A DNA stretch of 64,000 nt from Paenibacillus sp. FSL K6-3182 (GTDB lineage: Bacteria; Bacillota; Bacilli; Paenibacillales; Paenibacillaceae), in contig NZ_CP150265.1 of assembly GCF_037976325.1 (NCBI RefSeq), positions 6,027,001 to 6,091,000 of the forward strand, given 5' to 3'. The first letter of the stretch is position 1. Each line of letters begins with the position of its first letter. The position numbers and the translations under genes were made by a program. The notes below the pieces were generated by a model that had not been told where the DNA came from, made no database searches, and saw nothing but the letters and a program-made list of their open reading frames with translations. Positions 21,457 through 29,984 of this stretch are shown piece by piece.

Positions 21457-21557
21457 ATGGAGATTTCAAAGAAAATATTGCATCCGTTGTTTGTTATCAC
21501 GGGGAATTAAGCACCGAAAATGTTAATGATCAATTGTTAAAGCTCAGCCAAGAGTAA
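21457..21557 (+). pseudogene. Frameshifted small gene, possibly Spo0E-like
   Basis: A complete expression unit surrounds a broken frame. GGAGG (21443-21447) lies nine bases before an ATG at 21457, which reads only 17 codons to a stop at 21508. One base earlier, the neighbouring frame stays open for 33 codons to TAA at 21555, reading GDFKENIASVVCYHGELSTE and ending LLKLSQE. A perfect terminator follows after 8 bases. The 'YHGELS...LKLSQE' pattern resembles the short Spo0E-type aspartyl-phosphate phosphatases, whose signature is SQELD, but it stops just before LD. A single-base deletion in codon 2 would explain the break. Tentative. Confidence 0.35.
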
Positions 21558-21565
21558 CTATATAT

Positions 21566-21612
21566 AAAGGGTTCCACATACTAATCAAGCATAATATGTG
21601 AAACCCTTTTAA
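21566..21612 (+). terminator. Terminator after the broken small gene
   Basis: AAAGGGTT-C-CACATA pairs with TATGTG-A-AACCCTTTT across a loop of about 14 bases, followed by T-rich sequence. Confidence 0.75.
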
Positions 21613-21687
21613 GTTTTATTTTAGAAGCATAACCTATCCATAAAGGGGAGAAAATACCCAAAGATCAGCCACTTTCTAGAAAGTTGT

Positions 21688-22209
21688 GTGAATGCTTTGG
21701 AAAATAAATATGTCAAAGAAACGCGATCCTTTAAGGTTTCAAGAGTATTCCCAACCGATGTAAACAATCACAATACGTTGTTCGGCGGCAAACTTATGTC
21801 TTATATCGATGATATTGCTTCGATATCCGCTTCCAAATTATGCAGAGTTACCGCGGTAACAGCTTCGACGGATTCCGTTGATTTCTTGCATCCAATCCGC
21901 CCAACAGATTCCGTTTCCCTAGAGTCCTTCGTTACTTGGACGGGCAAAAGTTCAATCGAGGTTTTTGTGAAAGTGATACGAGAAGATTTAAGAAGCGGCG
22001 AGCGAAAAATAGCAGCAACCTCTTTTCTTACTTTCGTTGCCCTTGATGAACAAAATAAGACAATACTTGTACCTCGTATTGTCCCTGAAACGGAAGAAGA
22101 AATTAAATTATATGAAACAGCCGAGCATAGAACGGCAATGAGGAAGCAGCGCAGAGAAGAGAGCAAAAAGTTTGCAGACTTTTTGCTGACGAAGTTTCCG
22201 TGGGAATAA
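21688..22209 (+). CDS. Acyl-CoA thioesterase (hotdog fold, YkhA-like)
   Basis: 173 residues with the single hotdog domain of the acyl-CoA hydrolase family. HNTLFGGKLMSYIDDIASISASK holds the conserved N-x-H...GG..M...D pattern, and TASTDSVDFLHPI and SIEVFVKVIRED follow as expected. It would hydrolyse medium or long acyl-CoA to free acid and CoA. The start is taken as GTG (21688), which fits the family N-terminus (MNALENKYVKETR); the ribosome site is weak. It converges on the BenE gene with a 16-base gap. Confidence 0.88.
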   Translation: MNALENKYVKETRSFKVSRVFPTDVNNHNTLFGGKLMSYIDDIASISASKLCRVTAVTASTDSVDFLHPIRPTDSVSLESFVTWTGKSSIEVFVKVIREDLRSGERKIAATSFLTFVALDEQNKTILVPRIVPETEEEIKLYETAEHRTAMRKQRREESKKFADFLLTKFPWE

Positions 22210-22225
22210 TCGTCCCCTTTTATTA

Positions 22226-23428
22226 CTATTTATTTTGACGAACAACATCCTTGCTATTGCTGCGTGTTCCCTCGCCCAGCAATTTCATCGTAACCATGCC
22301 GATTGCCAAGCACCAAACAGGCGCAGAAACGCCAAGAAAGGCGACATTCGCTACCGCAATCGCAAATGTAAAGGCCGTTGAGTAGCGGTAGGCAGATTCC
22401 GAAAAGGCTGACTGAAGGCTTTGAATGAATACCCCCATCAATGAAAAACCCGTTAGAAGCCAAATAAATGAAGACGGAAGAATATTAATAAAGGCAATAA
22501 CCTTCCAAGCAAATAATCCAAATAGCGCCACTAATGTACCCGAGACAATTGCTGCATAAGGACGAGATTCCTTTGCACCAGCTTCTTCGCTGCTGCAAAG
22601 CATACTCATCATTCCTCCAACATTTACACTATGTCCGCCAAGAAACGCTACAGCAGTCGTGGCAAAACCAGTTATCGTAATTGTCTTGGAAGCGGATGGC
22701 TCATAGCCATTTTTGCGAAGTGCTGCCAAAGCTACAAACAAATCGTTGCTAAGCACGAGTATCGACAAAGGGATAGCTAACGATAACAGCCCATTAATCG
22801 AAAACTCAGGGCTCACCACATGCGGCAGCGCAAACGGCAGCACCTCCATTGGAGGCAAATCGTAGCCAATCCATAGAGCAAGCAGCCCCATGCAAACGAC
22901 GCCGAGCACGGGCGGAAAGCCCTTGAATAAACGGGGAAATAAGAAAAAAACGACCAATGCCATAAACCCGACAAAGGGAGCATCCTTGACCGCGGGAACG
23001 ATTTTTACAATATGGTTGAATATTAAACCGGCAAGCATCGCATCCATCAGAGGCTTAGGCAGGAAAGCCAGCAGCTTATCGGACAGACCAGATAAACCAA
23101 ATACAGCGATAATAATCCCGGAAATAATGCTCGCACCAGCTAACTCCTGCACTGTAAATTGTGTCGCAGAAGTGCTTAAGAAAGCAACGGCGGTTATCGA
23201 ATGCGCGCCGCCAAACGGTATTTTATAAATCAACGTCAAAGCTATGTTCAGCAGTCCGCCAAAAAAGTAAACGGCGAACAGCCACGCGACGAGCTCTAAG
23301 GTTGAAAAACCTGCTTTTTCAGCGCTGCTAACGATGAGTACGGCTCCGCCTGTACATGCCAGCATCGCAGATAATATACCAGTAAACACATTTTGCCGAT
23401 TGAGCTTGGATTGGGTTTTTATCATCAA
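22226..23428 (-). CDS. BenE-family membrane transporter
   Basis: 400 residues, about 12 hydrophobic helices, matching the BenE (benzoate/H+ symporter) family. Supporting segments are GGAVLIVSSAEKAG, GGAHSITAVAFLSTSATQF, and GFATTAVAFLGGHSVNVGGMMSMLCSSEEAG, the conserved H/N motif of the second half. BenE imports benzoate in Acinetobacter, but distant members may carry purines or other aromatic or weak acids. No aromatic-degradation genes are nearby, so the substrate is open. Start ATG follows AGGAAG. Confidence 0.8.
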   Translation of the reverse strand: MMIKTQSKLNRQNVFTGILSAMLACTGGAVLIVSSAEKAGFSTLELVAWLFAVYFFGGLLNIALTLIYKIPFGGAHSITAVAFLSTSATQFTVQELAGASIISGIIIAVFGLSGLSDKLLAFLPKPLMDAMLAGLIFNHIVKIVPAVKDAPFVGFMALVVFFLFPRLFKGFPPVLGVVCMGLLALWIGYDLPPMEVLPFALPHVVSPEFSINGLLSLAIPLSILVLSNDLFVALAALRKNGYEPSASKTITITGFATTAVAFLGGHSVNVGGMMSMLCSSEEAGAKESRPYAAIVSGTLVALFGLFAWKVIAFINILPSSFIWLLTGFSLMGVFIQSLQSAFSESAYRYSTAFTFAIAVANVAFLGVSAPVWCLAIGMVTMKLLGEGTRSNSKDVVRQNK

Positions 23429-23588
23429 ATCGCTTCCTAATCGTATAATAATATTGCTTTCGAGTTGTTCAAGTGCTTAAGTATAACCGTTTCTATGCGA
23501 TTTGTACCCATCCACTGCTCAATCTTTTTTCAGCCATTTCTGCGCATAACATATCAAGGCATCCCAAGACATCCCAAGATCAACTCTC

Positions 23589-23777
23589 TAACGAACTGTA
23601 TTATTCTTATTGTGATGAAAACTAACTTACTTATGTTTTTACGAACCTCATGAACGTTATAGCAGGCTGAATTGAGTGTCATAAGCTATTTTTCTCGAAA
23701 TAACGATTCTGGAGTTCGTTAAACTTTTAATCTATTACTTTTGATTAAAATAAGAGCTACTAGGTTCGTAAGTTATA
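23589..23777 (+). repeat. Dispersed ~187-bp repeat with four GTTCGTTA-type boxes, copy 1
   Basis: This element recurs inverted at 47016-47200. In order it has TAACGAACT (box 1), TTACGAACCT (box 2), AGTTCGTTA (box 3) and AGGTTCGTAA (box 4). Box 1 is complementary to box 3 and box 2 to box 4. The block before box 3 (TTTTTCTCGAAATAACGATT) is nearly identical in both copies. No open frame of note. Possible structured RNA or DNA element; function unknown. Confidence 0.7.
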
Positions 23778-23809
23778 GGTCCGAAAACGTTCACTCTGTC
23801 TGAGCTCCA

Positions 23810-24967
23810 GCTCCATTTCCTACCTTGATCATACGCCGCAGCTACTCTATAAGCGCATATTTGTGCTTACAGACAACAAACCTAGCCCTTTCTCTCGCTG
23901 TAAGAACATATACGTGCTTATTGCTCCATTTCCCACCTCGATCATACGCCACAGCTACTCTATAAGCGCATATTTGTGCTTACAGACAACAAACCTAGCC
24001 CTTTCTCTCGCTGTAAGAACATATACGTGCTTATTGCTCCATTTCTTACCTCGATCATACGCCGCCGCTACTCTGTAAGCTCATATACGTGCTTACAGAC
24101 AACAAACCTAGCCCTTTCTCTCGCTGTAAGAACATATACGTGCTTATTGGTCCATTTCCCACCTCGATCATACGCCGCAGCTACTCTATAAGCGCATATA
24201 TGTGCTTACAGACAACAAACCTAGCTTTTTCTCTCGCTGTAAGAGCATATACGTGCTTATTGCTCCATTTCACACCTCGATCATACGCCGCAGCTACTCC
24301 ATAAGCGCATATACGTGCTTACAGACAACAAACCTAGCCCTTTCTCTCGCTGTAAGAACATATACGTGCTTATTGCTCCATTTCCCACCTCGATCATACG
24401 CCGCCGCTACTCTGTAAGCTCATATACGTGCTTACAGACAACAAACCTAGCCCTTTCTCTCGCTGTAAGAACATATACGTGCTTATTGCTCCATTTCTTA
24501 CCTCGATCATACGCCGCAGCTACTCTATAAGCGCATATTTGTGCTTACAGACAACAAACCTAGCTTTTTCTCTCGCTGTAAGAACATATACGTGCTTATT
24601 GCTCCTTTTCCTACCTCGAGCATACGCCGCAGCTACTCTATAAGCGCATATATGTGCTTACAGACAACAAACATAGCCCTTTCTCTCGCTGTAAGAACAT
24701 ATATGTGCTTATTGCTCAATTTCTTACCTCGATCATACGCCGCCGCTACTCTGTAAGCTCATATACGTGCTTACAGACAACAAACCTCCCCCTTTCTCTC
24801 GCTGTAAGAACATATACGTGCTTATTGCTCCATTTCTTACCTCGATCATACGCCGAAGCTACTCTATAAGCGCATATTTGTGCTTACAGACAACAAACCT
24901 AGCCCTTTCTCTCGCTGTAAGAACATATATGTGCTTATTGCTCAATTTCTTACGTCGATCATACGCC
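23810..24967 (+). repeat. 113-bp tandem repeat array, about 10.25 units
   Basis: Ten full units of 113 bp and a partial one. Each unit holds two copies of the 20-bp near-palindrome TAAGnnCATATnnGTGCTTA, the first copies starting at 23850 and 23901. Distances between motif starts alternate 51 and 62 bp, so the array contains 20 such motifs. The A-type motif (TAAGCGCATATATGTGCTTA) can form an almost complete hairpin with one G-T pair; the B-type is less symmetric. Units 3, 6 and 9 share a diagnostic variant (CCGCCGCTACTCTGTAAGCTC), giving a 339-bp higher-order period. Because 113 is not a multiple of 3, the 71-residue frames across it are artefacts. Not a CRISPR array: there are no unique spacers. 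Confidence 0.95.
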
Positions 24968-25003
24968 AAGATTCGATTGTCCACCATTTGCTTAAGCAAA
25001 CAT

Positions 25004-25104
25004 CAATAGACCAAAATAGAAAAATGGCGTCACAGAAACAAGTCTCTGTGACGCCATTTTTTTCAATATTCATATCGAGCTATCTCTCCAGTGAGTTCAT
25101 CACT
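25004..25104 (+). repeat. Hairpin-bearing dispersed repeat, copy 1 (also acts as terminator)
   Basis: Shares with 46740-46852 an AATAGACC segment, a long stem AATGGCGTCACAGA/TCTGTGACGCCATT (25022-25036 with 25045-25059) and the tail ATCGAGCTATCTCTCCAG. Flanking A and T runs let it terminate in both directions, and it lies about 80 bases past the stop of the minus-strand gene ending at 25142. Confidence 0.75.
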
Positions 25105-25141
25105 GTGGAACAGCCCCTTCAATCGTTCGTTTGTTATCGCA

Positions 25142-27328
25142 TTACCATTCCACGCTTACTGCAATTCCTTCCGGAACGCCCGGATAGCGAAGAAGCACCG
25201 TTCCTGACTCTCCATCATACTCGTATGATGCCGCTTGATCACCAGCTGTGACGCTGCTAGGCTCACTTGGTACACGCAGGCGCGTACTAACCGTGATGTC
25301 CAGCGGTGCCTCTGAAACAAAGGAAATTCGGTTTTCAGCCGACAGCTCCTCACGAATGCGAGATGAACTAACAAGAATACTTGTTTCCCCCTGCTGTTTA
25401 TCAGAGTAGTTCAAATCAAACAACAAGCTGTCCTCTCCCGATTTGATTTCCACGGAATGTTTCACAGGCATGCTCGCTTCGAACAAATCAACGAACAATC
25501 CTTCAAGAACAATTGAATCATCCGCTTCCCTCTCATCCAGCACATGAGTAATGACATAAGGCCCCCGTCTCATATGCAGCGAGGTGCTTTCCTTATAATC
25601 AACCATTTCTCCGCGGATCTCGAGCGACCTTTTTACAGCACTCCGTATAAGAGCTGCACCCGCTTCAGAGCGGGACAATTCCGCCGGATTCTCACGGTAA
25701 AATAAAACAGCACCGCTGCCTACCGTAAACTCTCCTTGCTCCGGGTTTCTACCTAAGCCAAGCGACTCGAATAAATGTTCTTCCGGACGCATGTAAGAAC
25801 GGCGGCTGTTCTCACGGTTCCACCATTCCCGTACTTCATGATAGGGGTCCGAGCCGTCACCGACATAGATGAGTATGCCGCCCTCCCTTACCCATTGTCC
25901 GATAGCTTGATGAATGCCCGGATGCTCCGGCTTCATAAATTCGTAGCTGAGCAGCAGCACCCGGTAATGATCCAAATATCCTGGGAAGGTCAAAATATTG
26001 TCCAGCTGTACCGGTCTAAGCGGAATGCCTACCTTCACGAGCGGAAGCGCGAGTCCGTAAAAGGATGACCAGTCAAGAAGCTCCTTCTGCTCTGCACTCA
26101 GCTCTTCAGCTGAACTCGTTCCGTCATATTTGGCAGCTTCGCCTTCCTGCTCGTTTTCACGGATAACGTCCCCGCGTTGATACATCGCAGAGTTGGATAA
26201 GCAAAGGCCAATGCCAGCTGTATAGGCGTCGTCTCCAGCAACCTCATCATGGTTATGCATGTCGCGCAGTACATTCATGACCGTCAGAAGCACGGTCGCA
26301 TAGTCACCCGGGATCATTTCTTTTCCTTTCCCGTCCTCAGTCGGGTAGCTGCCCTCGAATACACGGCGCGGCCATGGGCATACCTCGTATTGCTTCACCT
26401 CAGGATGCAGCAGGGAAGCAACAACAGTAGAACGATAGTTTTTACGATAGTCGCTCCAGCTGTATCTAGGGTTATCCTCAATCGGATCGTGAAGGAACCA
26501 CATTTCACGCCCCGTCCCACGAGTCAGCTCCTGCATAATTCCATATTCCAAATATGCCGTCTCGAAGGTTCGCTCTCTGCGCAGCCCCTTATAAACGTTC
26601 GGAGTACGAGCCGTTCCCGTCCAGATCTGAGCAATGAAACCGTCACAGCCAGGCATCGAAACGAGCAGCGCCTCAGGACTAATAATTCTCCACTGCGTGT
26701 AATTGATCAAGCTGTGAGTTGGGACATAGAAACGCACCGTTCTACCGTAGGTTACTAACGAATATTCCTTCATTTGACTGCAAAGCCGGTCAAGCGCACG
26801 ATAGTACATTGCCGCCTTCAGCTTGGATGCTCTATACTGAGCGTCCGGTGAGGAGTGGGGAGGAATCCAATCCTCCCCGTAATAGTTCAGCCACTCCCGC
26901 TTGAACGCATCGGAATAACCCGATGCCGCCCAAAATTCCGGCTCTTCCAAATGAATCGCTTCTGCGCCAGAGTCGATTGCCCGTTTAATATGAGAAGCCA
27001 AATATTCAGCGAAGGCAATGGTCGGAACCATATAAGGAACATCCTTGCCATGAAGCAGATGATTTCCGCTGCGGTCCATTTGAGCTTCATCCCAGTGCTC
27101 CCGTCCGTCGAATCGACCGTACAAGTAGTCCTGATACTCCCCCCAAGATACACCTGTCATCAAATGAATCTTATAGCCGGCATTTCTCCAGCCTTCGATC
27201 CGCTCAGGCAAGTCATCAGATATTCCGTACACCATGACAAAATCGGTCCGCAAATCATACTTCGGGCCATACGGCCTTGATTCCTGAAAACCGGTCCACT
27301 CTGCTCGTTGTCCCAAACCCTTCGTCAA
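25142..27328 (-). CDS. Unclassified glycoside-hydrolase-like protein (GH42-like layout)
   Basis: 728 residues that I cannot place in a numbered GH family. Residues about 30-400 look like a clan-A TIM barrel, with a candidate catalytic acid in AEAIHLEEPEFWAASGYSDAF and a second acidic strand end in MWFLHDPIEDNP. Residues about 420-560 resemble the Rossmann/amidotransferase-like trimerisation domain of GH42 enzymes (YRVLLLSYEFMKPEH, WVREGGILIYVGDG). The rest is beta-rich. There is no signal peptide. The start is TTG behind AAAGGAGG, which overlaps the stop of the binding-protein gene. As last gene of a GH38/importer operon it probably removes another sugar from the imported glycan. Catalysis is unproven. 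Confidence 0.6.
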   Translation of the reverse strand: MTKGLGQRAEWTGFQESRPYGPKYDLRTDFVMVYGISDDLPERIEGWRNAGYKIHLMTGVSWGEYQDYLYGRFDGREHWDEAQMDRSGNHLLHGKDVPYMVPTIAFAEYLASHIKRAIDSGAEAIHLEEPEFWAASGYSDAFKREWLNYYGEDWIPPHSSPDAQYRASKLKAAMYYRALDRLCSQMKEYSLVTYGRTVRFYVPTHSLINYTQWRIISPEALLVSMPGCDGFIAQIWTGTARTPNVYKGLRRERTFETAYLEYGIMQELTRGTGREMWFLHDPIEDNPRYSWSDYRKNYRSTVVASLLHPEVKQYEVCPWPRRVFEGSYPTEDGKGKEMIPGDYATVLLTVMNVLRDMHNHDEVAGDDAYTAGIGLCLSNSAMYQRGDVIRENEQEGEAAKYDGTSSAEELSAEQKELLDWSSFYGLALPLVKVGIPLRPVQLDNILTFPGYLDHYRVLLLSYEFMKPEHPGIHQAIGQWVREGGILIYVGDGSDPYHEVREWWNRENSRRSYMRPEEHLFESLGLGRNPEQGEFTVGSGAVLFYRENPAELSRSEAGAALIRSAVKRSLEIRGEMVDYKESTSLHMRRGPYVITHVLDEREADDSIVLEGLFVDLFEASMPVKHSVEIKSGEDSLLFDLNYSDKQQGETSILVSSSRIREELSAENRISFVSEAPLDITVSTRLRVPSEPSSVTAGDQAASYEYDGESGTVLLRYPGVPEGIAVSVEW

Positions 27329-27343
27329 AGCGAGAAGCCTCCT

Positions 27344-29020
27344 TTAGTTTGCCATTCCAAACAAAGCTACTTCCTTGCCTTTCAAGTTGTCATTAGTAAA
27401 CTGCATCGCTTCTTTATAGCCTGTTTTATTCATCTGTCCGCGAAGATCATTAATGATTTTTAGTGCCGCTTCATCCGATTTCGCATAAATCGCTTCTTTC
27501 CAGACGTCGCCTATTTTGTCCATGGATGGCTTCAGCATTTCCCACTGTGGAGACTTAATCATAACGTCGCCAGGATTGTATGCCGAAATAACACTAATAC
27601 CGTTAGGACGTAAAATTTTACGCGCATTGTCCATCGCTGCCAGACGATCCTGATCAGACCAGATGTCTCCAGCGCCAACGGAGTTGATGCGGTCTTGGCC
27701 AGACATGCTCTCAAGGCCAATGCCCATGCCTTCGTTTTTCTTCATCTTGCCAGTTGTATCCGCTGAGAATTTATCAAACCATTCTTTTTTGGCTACAGGC
27801 TTGCCGTTTTCCATATCCCAATGTTCGCCTTGAATGCCGTAACGTACGAGAAGGAAACCTTCATCAGAAGCAAGATAGTCCAGCAGGCGAAGCGCTGCAT
27901 CTACGTTTTTCGATTTTTTCGGAATAACGGTTACGTTGTTTCCTTGAATAGAAAGGTCAGCAGGACGGTCAGCAGCAGCACCAGCACGCTCAAGCGGGCC
28001 GACTGGAATATAATCGCTGCCTGGATGCGCTTTCACATAGTCCTTGGAAGCATCGAGAATCGCTGGATAGTGAGCAGCCAGCACTGCAATACGACCTTGC
28101 TTGATTTTCTCATTCGCGATTGGATCGGTTTGCGTAAACGCTTCAAGATCAAGCAGACCTTCGGAGATCAGCTTGCGGTAATACAGCGTATAATCCTCGT
28201 ATTGTTTCGAGAAGAAGCTGTTTTCCAGCGTTCCATCACCTTTATCTACATAACCAGAGCCATAGAACATCGTATTACCAATACCAACAGCCCAGCCGTT
28301 ATGGAAGCCTCCGAGAGGAATAACAGACATGCCATTTTCCTTCAGGTCAGCGTCCTTGATTTTTTTCAGGAAGCTGTAAAGCTCTTCCTTTGTACGTACG
28401 GATTGCGGATCTACTCCAACCTTCTCAGCAATATCCTTGCGGACATAGAAGCCATAAAGCCAATCCATTGCATCCTCAGGTGTTGCAGGGTGGTTCTGGT
28501 AAAGCAAGAACTGCTTGCCGTCATACACATCAAAAGCTTTCTCATAAAGCGCTGGCGGAACATTGTCTTTCTGAATCGCTTTTGCTAGATTTGGATATTT
28601 GTCCAGCTTATCCGAAAGATCGACCAATTGGTCTTCCTTCGCTGCTTTTATAATTCCATCTAGCTCTCCGCCCCAAGCTGGACCTGTGTAAATATCAGGC
28701 ATATCTTGAGTTGCAAAAATGGTGTTCACTTTCTCAACTTCACTGCCCTTTGTATATTCCCACTCGATCGTAATCCCCGTTTTTTCTTTAATAACCTTCT
28801 CGATCGCCGTCGTATCTGTGTCGCTGCCGCTGGAGCCGTTCCAGTTGTGAAGAACTTTGAGTTTCACCTCTTTTTGCTCTGTACCGCTGTTAGTTGTGCC
28901 TGCGTTGTCCGAAGGCTTATTGACGGCGCCACCGTTGTTGTTGCTGCAGCCAAACAGCGTAACCGCCATCAGAGTTACTGCGAGTAACAACGAAGTGCTT
29001 TTTGCTCTTTTGTTCTTCAT
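27344..29020 (-). CDS. Sugar-binding lipoprotein of ABC importer (alpha-mannoside operon)
   Basis: 558 residues with lipobox LFGCSNN and the long (LplA-type) extracellular solute-binding fold (DMPDIYTGPAWGGELDGIIKA, LYGFYVRKDIAEKVG). Such proteins work with LplB/YteP- and LplC/YtcP-type permeases, which are encoded immediately upstream. It would deliver a glycan fragment for the co-encoded alpha-mannosidase. Start behind GGGAGGG. Confidence 0.9.
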   Translation of the reverse strand: MKNKRAKSTSLLLAVTLMAVTLFGCSNNNGGAVNKPSDNAGTTNSGTEQKEVKLKVLHNWNGSSGSDTDTTAIEKVIKEKTGITIEWEYTKGSEVEKVNTIFATQDMPDIYTGPAWGGELDGIIKAAKEDQLVDLSDKLDKYPNLAKAIQKDNVPPALYEKAFDVYDGKQFLLYQNHPATPEDAMDWLYGFYVRKDIAEKVGVDPQSVRTKEELYSFLKKIKDADLKENGMSVIPLGGFHNGWAVGIGNTMFYGSGYVDKGDGTLENSFFSKQYEDYTLYYRKLISEGLLDLEAFTQTDPIANEKIKQGRIAVLAAHYPAILDASKDYVKAHPGSDYIPVGPLERAGAAADRPADLSIQGNNVTVIPKKSKNVDAALRLLDYLASDEGFLLVRYGIQGEHWDMENGKPVAKKEWFDKFSADTTGKMKKNEGMGIGLESMSGQDRINSVGAGDIWSDQDRLAAMDNARKILRPNGISVISAYNPGDVMIKSPQWEMLKPSMDKIGDVWKEAIYAKSDEAALKIINDLRGQMNKTGYKEAMQFTNDNLKGKEVALFGMAN

Positions 29021-29074
29021 AAAAACCCTCCCGTGAACTGTAATGAAATATGATAAAGTCCCGAATGCGGACGA

Positions 29075-29971
29075 TTATCCTTTGACCGAGCCAATCATAA
29101 CGCCCTTGACGAAGTAACGCTGCAAAAACGGGTAAATACACAAGATCGGAAACACCGTGATAACGAGCAAAGCCATTCGAAGCGATTCCGGTGTTGCCCC
29201 AGCCACATTGACGCTGACGGTCTGACCGCCTTGCTGCGCCGCTCTCTGCATGGAGGATGATAGCGCTTCCGCTTCGGTCAGCAATTCTTGCAGCAGCGTT
29301 TGAACTGGTATCAGATTTTTATCCGACACATAGTAGGCGCCTGTAAACCAGTCGTTCCAATGCGAAACCCCGATAAACAAAGCGATAGTCGCAAGAACTG
29401 GACCCGATAACGGTAGTATGATTTTAAGGAATATTTGAAAGTCACCGTAGCCGTCAATTCGTGCCGATTCCTCTAGCTCCTCCGGTATGCCTTGCAGGAA
29501 CGTTCGAAGAATGACGATATGCATGAAATTGAACAGCATCGGAATGACATATACCCAAAAACTGTTGATCAGATGCAGCTTCTGCAAAGTGATGAAATAC
29601 GGAATGAATCCAGCGCTGAATATCGTTGGCAAAAAGATGTAATACGTAAAAAATGTTCTTCCTGGCAGCGTTTTTTTGGAAAGCGCATAAGCCATCAGCG
29701 TACAAAGACCTACGTGCAGGAATGTGCCGAGCACCGTTCGAAGCAGCGTAATTTTATAGGCCTGCCAAATGCGGGCATTATCAAAAACCTCTACGTAATT
29801 GTCGAGTGTAAATTTACGAGGGAAGAAATAAAGCGCACCCATCATCGAATCTTTTCCATCGTTGAGCGAGTAGACCAGAATGTAAATAAACGGGTAGATC
29901 ATCGACAATCCGAACAATGTTAAGAAAATATAATTACAAATGCTAAATATAGAAAATCGGCTTTTCGCCAT
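29075..29971 (-). CDS. ABC importer permease, YtcP/LplC type
   Basis: 298 residues with six helices and the EAA loop ELEESARIDGYGDFQIFLKIILPLSGP. The frame extends to 30019, but MAKSRFSIFSIC at 29971 is preceded by AAGGAGTGG, so that start is chosen. It pairs with the permease at 29985-30896; the 14-base gap indicates one transcript. Confidence 0.9.
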   Translation of the reverse strand: MAKSRFSIFSICNYIFLTLFGLSMIYPFIYILVYSLNDGKDSMMGALYFFPRKFTLDNYVEVFDNARIWQAYKITLLRTVLGTFLHVGLCTLMAYALSKKTLPGRTFFTYYIFLPTIFSAGFIPYFITLQKLHLINSFWVYVIPMLFNFMHIVILRTFLQGIPEELEESARIDGYGDFQIFLKIILPLSGPVLATIALFIGVSHWNDWFTGAYYVSDKNLIPVQTLLQELLTEAEALSSSMQRAAQQGGQTVSVNVAGATPESLRMALLVITVFPILCIYPFLQRYFVKGVMIGSVKG

Positions 29972-29984
29972 ATCAAACCACTCC

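Noticed and set aside
23810..24967. CRISPR array
   Set aside because: Units are 113 bp, similar over their whole length, with no unique spacers and no cas genes nearby.
23863..25251. Ten overlapping plus-strand frames of 71-123 residues with near-identical sequences
   Set aside because: They recur every 113 bp, overlap one another, and come from a repeat whose length is not a multiple of three. Unit changes are not biased to synonymous sites and no ribosome sites precede them.
26249..26758. 169-residue plus-strand frame
   Set aside because: Antisense to the glycosidase-like gene 25142-27328; no independent evidence.
27821..28588. 255-residue plus-strand frame
   Set aside because: Lies entirely antisense to the binding-protein gene 27344-29020, has no family resemblance and no ribosome site. 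A shadow frame.
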